6,370 nt of DNA from the NCBI GenBank assembly GCA_015222255.1, contig JADFUX010000102.1, positions 1 through 6,370 on the forward strand, given 5' to 3'. Below, one piece after another: positions 1 to 6,370 of this stretch (the first letter of the stretch is position 1; each line of letters begins with the position of its first letter). Position numbers and translations under genes: made by a program. The notes beneath the pieces are model-generated. The model was given only the letters and a program-made list of their open reading frames with translations. It ran no database searches and was not told where the DNA came from. Source of the stretch: Chloroflexota bacterium (GTDB lineage Bacteria > Chloroflexota > Dehalococcoidia > GIF9 > AB-539-J10).

Positions 1-519
1 AAACAGTATCATGTGGCAAGTAGGCATGCTCACGAACCCCGGTTTGCTGGCGGTTGGTGATGGCCTACTATGTACAACAAAGGGGAGACGTCTGACTACA
101 AGACATACCTCCGAATTGAAGGTTAAAAGGTGGAAATACCTAGCTACGGCAGTGACTTTGGAATTGGCTTGTAGCAAATAGCCTGGTTCACCAGATTCGA
201 GGGGCTGAAGTATCTGACAAGTTTTGCAACCGTGTTAAAATGGTCGCGATGGGAAGGCTCGTTATTCCTCGCATTCTAGTTTCGATAGTGGCAGGCAAAC
301 TCCCATCAGCCGTTTCTGATGCCGGTGCTTCTGGTAGAGGAATGCGTTCACCGTTCACCAGAAGTTGTCTTGGCATAGACTATCCCAAGTGCAGAAATAG
401 CAGGCCTGAACTAGGCACTTGGCACCAGGTGATGTTTGACAGGTGAAGAGAGACAGCGCAGCTAGCCCAAAGCAAAAGGCTTGTCAATGCTGCCGAAAAA
501 AATCTTGCGGAGGTTTATC
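1..519. other. No supportable gene
   Basis: Short open frames exist on both strands here: plus strand about 11-181 and 240-446, and minus strand 376-188 starting MPRQLLVNGERI. None has a clear ribosome binding site, and I recognise no family. Stops in every frame occur at about the spacing expected by chance. A lone TTGACA at 436-441 has no matching -10. The stretch may hold decayed coding sequence, but I cannot show it. Confidence 0.5.
509..514 (+). promoter_or_regulatory. Ribosome binding site for the 71-residue protein
   Basis: GGAGGT five bases before ATG 520. This is the feature that decides the start at 520 over the in-frame ATG at 481, and the best evidence that the small ORF is translated. 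Confidence 0.6.
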
Positions 520-735
520 ATGTCAGAACTGTTTGAGCCTATACAGGTTATCAGAATCCAAGGAGAGACGGAACTACATGGCGGCGGAGAAATAGCGCTA
601 AAGATATGGAAGCAAGGTGTGACTATCACCAAGAGATATGCTATCTCAGCGCCCACCAAAGAAGGAAGCGCATTTCTGACTTGGGCTGAGTGGGACAAAG
701 TGACAGACGCAATCAAGCCACATTATCCCAAGTAG
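520..735 (+). CDS. Hypothetical 71-residue protein
   Basis: I do not recognise this gene with confidence. The ATG at 520 is chosen because GGAGGT (509-514) lies five bases before it. An in-frame ATG at 481 has no such site. The stop is TAG 733-735. The protein is soluble-looking, with no signal peptide or membrane segment. Its first two thirds suggest beta-strands (EPIQVIRIQGE, ALKIWKQGVTITKRYAI, SAFLT). It ends with a short amphipathic helix (TWAEWDKVTDAIKPHY). The ending x-L-T-x-x-E-W-x-x-x-x-x-A-I is faintly like the strand-helix end of PC4/YdbC-type single-strand nucleic-acid-binding proteins, but this is only a resemblance and could be chance. It is followed 58 bases later by the gamma-glutamylcyclotransferase-like gene on the same strand, so the two may be co-transcribed. 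Confidence 0.6.
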   Translation: MSELFEPIQVIRIQGETELHGGGEIALKIWKQGVTITKRYAISAPTKEGSAFLTWAEWDKVTDAIKPHYPK

Positions 736-737
736 AA

Positions 738-759
738 TTCAGGGGAATCAAGCCCCGAA
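738..759. repeat. Small hairpin between the 71-residue ORF and the cyclotransferase-like gene
   Basis: TTC-A-GGGG and CCCCGAA pair as seven base pairs with one bulged A around the loop AATCAAG, three bases after the TAG of the upstream ORF. No T-run follows, so it is not a convincing intrinsic terminator. It may mark the 3' end or a processing point of the first gene's message. Confidence 0.3.
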
Positions 760-793
760 GATAGCTCAGCTACCCTAATGTGGAGATAATCGA

Positions 794-1194
794 ATGTACT
801 ATTTTGCCTATGCCTCCAACCTGAATCGTGAGCAGATGCGGGAGCGTTGCCCTGACGCCCAGCCCAAGTTCATAGCTAACTTGCCCAATCACAAGCTAAT
901 ATTCGCTGGATGGTCCAGGAAGTGGTGTGGTGGAGTTGCCAGCATCAAGCCATGCAAAGGTGAAAAAGTCATTGGTGCCGTCTACGAAATATCCGAGATG
1001 TGTTTGAAATCATTGGATAAACATGAAGGTTATCCTACTATCTATAATCGAAGGAAAGTATGGTGTTCACAGAGTTTGGTGATCCTGTGGGGGCCATAGC
1101 ATATGTCAAGGTGGAACAATCAGAACAGACGCAACCTTCACAGGAATACCTGGCGACCATTCGGAAGGGTTACAAGGACTGGGGTATTGCTTAG
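794..1194 (+). pseudogene. Gamma-glutamylcyclotransferase-like (AIG2/GGCT family), frameshifted
   Basis: Resembles the gamma-glutamylcyclotransferase fold family, whose members release 5-oxoproline from gamma-glutamyl-amino acids or related amines. The ATG at 794 has GGAGA at 782-786. The protein opens with MYYFAYASNLN, the family signature normally Y-G-S-N, and reaches LDKHEGYPTIYNRRKV. The Glu in DKHEG matches the catalytic Glu. In the starting frame it then runs into an unrelated tail and stops after 101 residues. Re-reading one base near 1060 opens the next frame, giving VFTEFGDPVGAIAYVKVEQ and ending in YLATIRKGYKDWGIA before TAG 1192-1194, exactly the expected C-terminal half. The restored protein would be about 133 residues, normal for the family. 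The shift equals loss of one base; no classic slippery heptamer is visible. It is either a true frameshift mutation or a sequence error. Confidence 0.8.
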
Positions 1195-1226
1195 GCCAGG
1201 CGGATCTGGGGAGGCCAAGAAGGTGG

Positions 1227-1440
1227 ATGGGAGAGCGTAGGTTCAAGAAGCATAAGGACACGCAGGCGCCGAAAGAAATTGCCCAAATCAAACACATTGA
1301 TACTATCTTTGCTGCAGATGACTTAGCGGCGAAGGATGCCATTGAACTGAAGCTGCTCCTACGATTACCTTTGGCGTTCTAAGAAGGAGGATAATCCTCA
1401 GTGGGTGATGCAATGGATCGGTTGCGTGACGAATCATTGA
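1227..1440 (+). pseudogene. Doubtful small ORF, apparently frameshifted
   Basis: From ATG 1227 an open frame runs 51 residues to TAA 1380-1382. It starts MGERRFKKHKD and has a coding-like middle, IKHIDTIFAADDLAAKDAIE. AAGGTGG lies immediately before the ATG, but too close for an ideal ribosome binding site. Near 1350 the +1 frame opens (from 1351 to TGA 1438-1440) with another coding-like stretch, YDYLWRSKKEDNPQW. Joining them by skipping one base would give a protein of about 70 residues. The third frame is also open for about 20 codons here, so the join is uncertain. I recognise no family. It lies 32 bases after the broken cyclotransferase-like gene on the same strand. It may be a decayed gene or a chance ORF. 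Confidence 0.25.
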
Positions 1441-1494
1441 ACAAGCAGGACACAAAGATAAGCCCCAGATATACCCATGGTGATTGCTGCCATC

Positions 1495-1510
1495 ATGGTT
1501 GTCCAACCAT
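1495..1510. repeat. Perfect 7-bp inverted repeat
   Basis: ATGGTTG and CAACCAT are separated by TC. It lies in a stretch (about 1441-1740) where I find no supported gene on either strand. Confidence 0.3.
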
Positions 1511-1713
1511 TGCCTGATTGAGTTTGCACTCTTAGCTGCACAGGGCCTTCTCCTTTGTTCAATGTCGCGGCGTAGTGCTAACAAGAGTGTTCTTTGGAGA
1601 CTAACGTTCATATGATAACCGAACACGCGTCACCACGGACTCCTGCCCCTGGGGAACGCAATCATCATATTTTGGGGACTCAGGTGGCCCCAGCAAGCAC
1701 CTAGCGCTTGATA

Positions 1714-1738
1714 TCAGGAGCTTTCAGAAGCTGCCTGA
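1714..1738. repeat. Hairpin just upstream of the DUF5679 promoter
   Basis: TCAGGAGCTT (1714-1723) pairs with AAGCT-G-CCTGA (1728-1738) around the loop TCAG, giving ten base pairs with one bulged G. It ends 11 bases before the -35 box. No T-run follows on the plus strand. It could be an operator-like site or the remnant of a terminator insulating the gene from upstream transcription. Confidence 0.35.
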
Positions 1739-1749
1739 CCTAAGTGCTA

Positions 1750-1779
1750 TTGACACGGCCTCGGCTGTGCTGTAACAAT
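1750..1779 (+). promoter_or_regulatory. Candidate sigma70-type promoter for the DUF5679 gene
   Basis: A perfect -35 TTGACA at 1750-1755 and a -10 AACAAT at 1774-1779 (4 of 6 consensus) are separated by 18 bases. TAACAA at 17 bases is the alternative -10. Transcription would begin near 1786, leaving a leader of about 25 bases that contains the Shine-Dalgarno. Placement fits the gene well, but the -10 is imperfect. Confidence 0.45.
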
Positions 1780-1796
1780 AGAGCAAATCTAGGACC

Positions 1797-1803
1797 AAGG
1801 AGG
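1797..1803 (+). promoter_or_regulatory. Shine-Dalgarno of the DUF5679 gene
   Basis: AAGGAGG, eight bases before ATG 1812. Full consensus at ideal spacing, which supports translation of this short gene. Confidence 0.8.
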
Positions 1804-1811
1804 CGCAGACT

Positions 1812-1955
1812 ATGGCAACAGCTTATTGTATGAAGTGTAGAAAGAAGGTAGAGATAAAGAAGCCCAAGCAAGTTACTCTGAAGAACAAGACACCGGCAGT
1901 ACAGGGTGTTTGCCCTGTTTGTGGCACAAAGGTATTCCGAATAGGGAAAGCATAG
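1812..1955 (+). CDS. DUF5679-type zinc-ribbon small protein (47 residues)
   Basis: A complete 47-residue gene, ATG 1812 to TAG 1953-1955, with a perfect AAGGAGG eight bases upstream. The protein begins MATAYCMKCRKKVEI and ends VCPVCGTKVFRIGKA. Two CxxC pairs (Cys6/Cys9 and Cys34/Cys37) form a four-cysteine zinc ribbon. The pattern AYCxKC...EI..P..VT.KN..PA.QG.CP.CGTKVFRIGK matches what I know as DUF5679, a family of very short bacterial proteins of unknown function. I infer zinc binding from the cysteines; no molecular role is established. Basic residues (about 13 Lys/Arg) would suit nucleic acid or ribosome contact, but that is speculation. It stands alone, with its own candidate promoter upstream and no gene for more than 600 bases downstream. 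All cysteines are intact, unlike the broken genes to its left. Confidence 0.85.
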   Translation: MATAYCMKCRKKVEIKKPKQVTLKNKTPAVQGVCPVCGTKVFRIGKA

Positions 1956-2169
1956 GTATAGGCCATCACTTACCCTGCGTTTTCCCACCTCAGCTCGGTG
2001 TCGAGCACGTTCGTGGCGCAAGCAGGAAGGATTAAGACCCCTACTGTTGTTCACGCGGCGTAGAATCCGGGTGATTGGGTCTGGGGTGAACGTGCAGTCC
2101 GCCAGGTAGCTGTCACTACGGCAGCTGCAGAACTACAATCGGCTGTATCGTTCTCACCGCCGGCTATTT

Positions 2170-2183
2170 GCTTGCCGGCAAGC
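2170..2183. repeat. Perfect 14-bp palindrome
   Basis: GCTTGCCGGCAAGC is a perfect 14-base palindrome. It has no spacer, so it is a better candidate for a dimeric protein-binding site than for an RNA hairpin. A further GCCGGC lies just upstream at about 2159-2164. Confidence 0.4.
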
Positions 2184-2460
2184 TTGGCATGAGCCATTGA
2201 AGCCCTTCCCCTAGGGACTCCTGACCCAATCATGGTGACCCGCATTATCATGGCTCCGTAGCCACCGGGCCACAAAGTCTCAGGCCATTGTTCTGGTAGC
2301 CTCTCCGCAAACTAAGGGCCTTCCCTAAGGTTGTTCGCCTCTATTATTCGCCTATGCTAACCTGAGCGGAGGACCGCCACCAAATCATTTGTTCTTTGCA
2401 CCGTTACCTTAAGTGCGACATAATCCGTATAGCAAGCAAATGGTATGAGGCAGCCTTTAT

Positions 2461-2488
2461 GGGACAGTACTGTCGCAGGCGATGTCCC
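2461..2488. repeat. Nested palindrome and hairpin
   Basis: GGGACA (2461-2466) pairs with TGTCCC (2483-2488). A perfect 12-base palindrome GACAGTACTGTC (2463-2474) overlaps the left arm, and TCGC/GCGA pair inside the loop. Two mutually exclusive foldings are possible. No T-run follows on either strand. Confidence 0.35.
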
Positions 2489-2507
2489 CTATCTTCCGGA
2501 GTCAGAA

Positions 2508-2527
2508 AACCGTGTTGACAAGTCAAC
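2508..2527 (-). terminator. Weak candidate terminator of the atp operon
   Basis: Read on the minus strand, GTTGACTTGTCAAC (2527-2514) is a 6-bp inverted repeat about 87 bases after the atpC stop, followed by ACGG and then TTTT. The stem is short and A/T-rich and the T-run is offset by four bases, so termination would be weak. It is nevertheless the only stem followed by a T-run that I see after atpC. Confidence 0.2.
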
Positions 2528-2613
2528 GTATTGAGAACCACTTGCGGGAAAGCAACTAAGGGGCAGATGAGAGTCAGGTTACAGGTGCTCTAGGCCTACC
2601 TTTCAGTTGCCGT

Positions 2614-3029
2614 TCACCTAAGTCTGCGGCGCCTTTTCTCAGCTACTTTGAGCCTAGCCAAGGACCGACGCAGAGCTGCTTCTGCAACAGCGGCATCGAC
2701 CTCAGGTACTCGGGCCTTAAGAATCTCTTCGGCACGACGCTTGGCAGCCTCAGCACGAGTCACATCAATTTCCTCAGCACGTTCACAAGCATCAGCTAGA
2801 ACAATTACCTTATCAGGACGCACTTCGAGGAAACCACCGCCTATGGCGAGATATTGCTCCTCATTATCCTTTCTTATGAGCAAATCTCCAGGCCGAAGCA
2901 TGGTCATTAAAGGAGCATGATGAGGGAGAATGCCCAACTGGCCCTCCGTACCCCAAGCAACAACCATATTAACATCATCGGAGAAAACCATTCTCTCCGC
3001 AGTAACAACCTCAAGTCTAAACGTAGCCA

Positions 3030-3030
<1 letters not shown>
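2614..3030 (-). CDS. atpC: F1Fo ATP synthase epsilon subunit
   Basis: Epsilon subunit, which binds the foot of gamma and the c-ring and can inhibit ATP hydrolysis through its C-terminal helices. The 138 residues are normal length. The N-terminal beta-sandwich covers about 1-84 (FRLEVVTAERMVFSDDV; the signature GILPHHAPL at 33-41; GGGFLEV at 64-70). The helical hairpin follows at about 85-138, ending in a very basic tail (EKRRRRLR). Residues 88-93 read IDVTRA, matching the I/L-D-x-x-R-A motif known from ATP-binding Bacillus epsilon subunits. The start is GTG at 3028-3030. An in-frame TGA nine bases upstream rules out an earlier start, and GTG overlaps the atpD TAG by one base (TAGTG), so translation is probably coupled to atpD. 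GAAGGA lies just upstream but very close. This is the last gene of the operon in this window. Confidence 0.96.
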
Positions 3031-4436
<1,406 letters not shown>

Positions 4437-5300
4437 TTACCTCCTTGCTAGAGCCCCAGCACCTCCGCTAATATCACAAATCTCTTTAGTTATTGTCTCT
4501 TGCCGAACCTTATTCAAGACCAGCGTCAAGTGTTCCATAAGGTCCTTAGCGTTATCGCTGGCATTGCGCATGGCTACCATCCGCGCCGATTGCTCACTGG
4601 CAACAAGCTCAAGGATGGCATGGTATACCTTCATCTCCACATACCTTGGCAGCAGTTCATTTAGGACAACACTAGGCTTGGGCTCATAGATGTAGTCTAC
4701 TGCTTGGATTGGGGGTAATTTAGCTGGCTCAATAGGGAGCAACACCTCGATTGCAGCTCGTTGCACCATAGTGGTGACGAAACGAGGATAAGCAAGATAT
4801 GCCAGGTCAAAATCACCATTGCTATAGTCTTCAATGACGACGCGCGATATGGGAAGGGTTTCGAATAGCGTAGGCCGGTCGCTAATCCCGGTGAACTCGG
4901 CGTGGATCTTTTGACCGGCACGAAGCATGAAAGCCCGCCCCTTACGACCCACAGTAACAAAGGTAACAGGCAGATTTTGCTCCAGAATAAAACCAGCAAC
5001 GAGGCGATTAATATTGGTATTCAGGCCGCCACATAGCCCGCGGTCGGTAGTCATGTGAACTATGGCGATTCTTTTGACTTCCCTGCTTTGCAACAAGGGA
5101 TGGATTGCTTCAGCAACTCGAGATTGGGCTGCCAAATCAGCAATCACCTGGCTTATCTTGTCAGCGTAAGGTCGCCCCGCCACCGCCTGGTGTTGAGCCC
5201 GCCTCATCTTGGCAGTAGCAACCATCTCCATTGCCTTGCAAATCTTGGCGGTGCCTTCAATGCTGCGTATACGCCGACGAATAATCTGAGTTGTGGCCAT
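4437..5300 (-). CDS. atpG: F1Fo ATP synthase gamma subunit
   Basis: Gamma subunit, the central rotor shaft coupling proton flow through Fo to conformational change in the alpha3beta3 head. The 287 residues are normal length. The N-terminal helix carries the family pattern RRRIRSIEGTAKICKAMEMV (about 8-27). The Rossmann-like core has TTDRGLCGGLNTNINR (about 84-99). The C-terminal helix has RQETITKEICDISGGAGAL at the end, the standard gamma terminus. The ATG at 5300 is preceded by AGAGG (5304-5308) three bases away, a close but workable ribosome binding site. The first residues (MATTQIIRRRI) fit the family start. The stop TAA (4437-4439) lies three bases before the atpD start, and the last two sense codons AGG AGG serve as the atpD Shine-Dalgarno. 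Intact and typical. Confidence 0.97.
   Translation of the reverse strand: MATTQIIRRRIRSIEGTAKICKAMEMVATAKMRRAQHQAVAGRPYADKISQVIADLAAQSRVAEAIHPLLQSREVKRIAIVHMTTDRGLCGGLNTNINRLVAGFILEQNLPVTFVTVGRKGRAFMLRAGQKIHAEFTGISDRPTLFETLPISRVVIEDYSNGDFDLAYLAYPRFVTTMVQRAAIEVLLPIEPAKLPPIQAVDYIYEPKPSVVLNELLPRYVEMKVYHAILELVASEQSARMVAMRNASDNAKDLMEHLTLVLNKVRQETITKEICDISGGAGALARR
4439..4446 (-). promoter_or_regulatory. Shine-Dalgarno of atpD inside the end of atpG
   Basis: On the minus strand AAGGAGGT sits five bases before the atpD ATG. It is formed by the last two sense codons of atpG (AGG AGG, Arg-Arg) and its TAA stop. A terminating atpG ribosome therefore covers the atpD initiation region, which is the usual arrangement for translational coupling. 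Confidence 0.85.
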
Positions 5301-5343
5301 TATCCTCTAGTTGTACTTGAACTCCTTATGTCACCCTTGCGCA

Positions 5344-5368
5344 GTGAAGGATCTCAGAGATTCTTCAC
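5344..5368. repeat. Inverted repeat (hairpin) in the atpA-atpG gap
   Basis: GTGAAGGATCT (5344-5354) and AGATTCTTCAC (5358-5368) are inverted with a three-base centre CAG. Ten of eleven positions pair. The odd position is a G-U wobble on the plus strand and an A-C mismatch in the atp (minus) transcript. In the atp mRNA it would form a stem-loop downstream of the atpA stop and about 40 bases before atpG. No T-run follows on the minus strand, so it is not a classical terminator. A role in mRNA processing, stability or subunit stoichiometry is possible but is inference. Confidence 0.6.
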
Positions 5369-5407
5369 CTGTAGCTCAAAGCGAGATGAAAGCCATTGCT
5401 TGCCCTT

Positions 5408-6370
5408 CTAATAAGTGCTGCCTTCCTTGAATTCCATTATCGCAGCTTTCAAAGCTTCTTCAGTCTCGGTGCTTATTTCCATGTCATTGTTAATCCTCTG
5501 CTCTAACTGTTGGTAGTTGTTTTTCATAAATCTGTGAAAATTCCCTTCCCAGGCGATTACTTTGTCTACGGGAACATCATCAAGATAGCCATTGGTTACG
5601 GCGTAGAGAACCGTTACTTCCTCTCCCAAGGACATGGGTGCATATTGCGGCTGCTTCAGTACTTCAGTGATACGCCTACCACGTTCCAGTTGATCTCTCG
5701 TAGCCTTATCCAGTTCAGCGGCACCAAACTTGGCAAAAGCTTCCAGTTCACGAAACTGAGCGAACTCCAGCCGTAACCTGCCGGCTACCTGCCTCATGGC
5801 TTTCCTTTGCGCAGAGGCGCCAACTCGAGAAACTGACAATCCCACATTTATGGCGGGACGAATGCCAGCGTTGAATAGATCTGTTTCCAGATAAATTTGC
5901 CCATCGGTAATAGAAATCACATTTGTGGGAATGTAAGCTGATATGTCTCCAGCTTGAGTTTCAATAATAGGCAGTGCAGTAAGGGAACCACCGCCATACT
6001 TGGGAGCCAGCTTAGCTGCCCTCTCCAGAAGCCTGCTATGCAGATAGAAAACGTCCCCTGGGTAAGCTTCTCTGCCTGGTGGACGACGAAGCAGCAGAGA
6101 GAGCTGGCGGTAAGCCCAGGCATGCTTATAAAGGTCATCATAGATAACCAAAGCATCTTTTCCTTGGCCCATGAATTCCTCTCCCATAGCGCAGCCGGCG
6201 TAAGGAGCAAGATATTGTAGTGGAGCAGGATCCGAGGCATCGGCAGCCACGACAATGGTATAGTCCATTGCTCCATGTTTCTCCAAAGTGGCTACTACCT
6301 GGGCCACTTTAGATGTTCTCTGCCCGATAGCTACATAAATGCAAATAAGGTCGCCACCTTTCTGAGCGAT
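5408..6370 (-). CDS. atpA: F1Fo ATP synthase alpha subunit, C-terminal 320 residues (5' end off window)
   Basis: Alpha subunit of the F1 head, which alternates with beta in the hexamer and supplies the arginine finger to the catalytic sites. The reading frame is open to the right edge. Codons 6308-6370 read [18 protein letters not shown], which matches the family, so the GTG at 6307 is internal and not the start. About 185 N-terminal residues, including the alpha P-loop, are missing. Visible landmarks, numbered in the fragment, are the block around [15 protein letters not shown] (about 45-59), the Walker B-like ALVIYDD (about 73-79) and the [10 protein letters not shown] motif with the Arg finger at about 182. 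The C-terminal helical domain follows and ends at TAG 5408-5410. Nothing looks degraded. The gene is followed by an unusually long 107-base gap before atpG. Identification is certain; only the N-terminus is unseen. Confidence 0.97.
   Translation of the reverse strand: MAQKGGDLICIYVAIGQRTSKVAQVVATLEKHGAMDYTIVVAADASDPAPLQYLAPYAGCAMGEEFMGQGKDALVIYDDLYKHAWAYRQLSLLLRRPPGREAYPGDVFYLHSRLLERAAKLAPKYGGGSLTALPIIETQAGDISAYIPTNVISITDGQIYLETDLFNAGIRPAINVGLSVSRVGASAQRKAMRQVAGRLRLEFAQFRELEAFAKFGAAELDKATRDQLERGRRITEVLKQPQYAPMSLGEEVTVLYAVTNGYLDDVPVDKVIAWEGNFHRFMKNNYQQLEQRINNDMEISTETEEALKAAIMEFKEGSTY

Larger units (their letters stand above)
1956..2613. other. Intergenic stretch between converging units, rich in short palindromes
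   Basis: This lies between the plus-strand DUF5679 gene and the 3' end of the minus-strand atp operon. A minus-strand open frame at 2275-2051 lacks a convincing ribosome binding site and resembles nothing I know. Short symmetrical elements are present: GCTCG/CGAGC at 1993-2006, GCTTGCCGGCAAGC at 2170-2183, GACAGTACTGTC at 2463-2474 and GTTGAC/GTCAAC at 2514-2527. No tRNA or known structured RNA was recognised. Confidence 0.5.

Noticed and set aside
1..280. Plus-strand frame 1 read through several stops gives protein-like pieces (for example MYNKGETSDYKTYLRIEG)
   Set aside because: Stops occur about every 16-35 codons, as expected by chance, and I recognise no family in the pieces.
188..376. 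Minus-strand open frame starting MPRQLLVNGERI
   Set aside because: The opening looks protein-like, but there is no Shine-Dalgarno, no recognised family and an equally open frame on the other strand.
436..464. Promoter from TTGACA at 436-441
   Set aside because: No acceptable -10 hexamer at 16-19 bases downstream.
755..800. Possible tRNA, because of TAGCTCAG at about 762-769
   Set aside because: The D-arm-like word is present, but there is no matching acceptor stem, anticodon arm or TTCGA-type T arm at the right distances.
1303..1626. Minus-strand open frame of 107 codons
   Set aside because: It has no ribosome binding site and low-complexity His/Arg/Leu-rich content, it overlaps the plus-strand candidate, and no family resemblance was seen.
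1740..2054. Minus-strand open frame of 104 codons
   Set aside because: It lies antisense to the DUF5679 gene, whose protein is clearly family-like; this frame is its shadow.
2495..2505. SRP RNA-like TCCGGAAGA on the minus strand
   Set aside because: Only the short word matches; the surrounding conserved SRP helix sequence is absent.
6305..6307. GTG as the atpA start
   Set aside because: The frame is open upstream to the window edge and encodes conserved alpha-subunit sequence, so this GTG is an internal Val codon.

Overview
The right-hand 3.8 kb of this window (about 2614 to the right edge) is the distal half of a bacterial F1Fo ATP synthase operon on the minus strand. It reads atpA (alpha, 3' part only), atpG (gamma), atpD (beta), atpC (epsilon). 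This is the usual bacterial order, so the remaining genes (a/c/b/delta and the 5' part of atpA) should lie past the right edge. All catalytic and structural hallmarks I checked are present. These are the alpha Arg finger, the beta P-loop, catalytic Glu, Walker B Asp and EELSEED loop, the gamma DRGLCGG and C-terminal helix, and the epsilon ILPHHAPL and IDxxRA motifs. atpG/atpD/atpC are packed very tightly: atpG's last codons form the atpD ribosome binding site, and atpD/atpC share one base. atpA and atpG are separated by 107 bases holding a strong inverted repeat.

The left 2.6 kb is a low-density region whose recognisable genes are small, on the plus strand, and converge on the atp operon. They are: a 71-residue protein of unknown function with a good ribosome binding site (520-735); a gamma-glutamylcyclotransferase-like gene broken by a single frameshift near 1060 (794-1194); a doubtful small ORF that also seems to change frame (1227-1440); and a 47-residue DUF5679-type zinc-ribbon protein with its own sigma70-like promoter and Shine-Dalgarno (1812-1955). 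The stretches 1-519 and about 1956-2613 carry no gene I can support, but the latter has several short perfect palindromes.

Organism: a bacterium of roughly 50% GC. Features of the beta subunit (DNIYRY in place of the more usual DNIFRF, and [13 protein letters not shown] in place of DPAPATTFAHLDA) together with a DUF5679 gene suggest Chloroflexota, perhaps Dehalococcoidia. This is recalled family knowledge, not a database match. The contrast between four intact atp genes and broken small genes next door suggests real gene decay beyond the operon end, although single-base assembly error cannot be excluded. I see no clear novel system; the most useful unlisted item is the DUF5679 gene.
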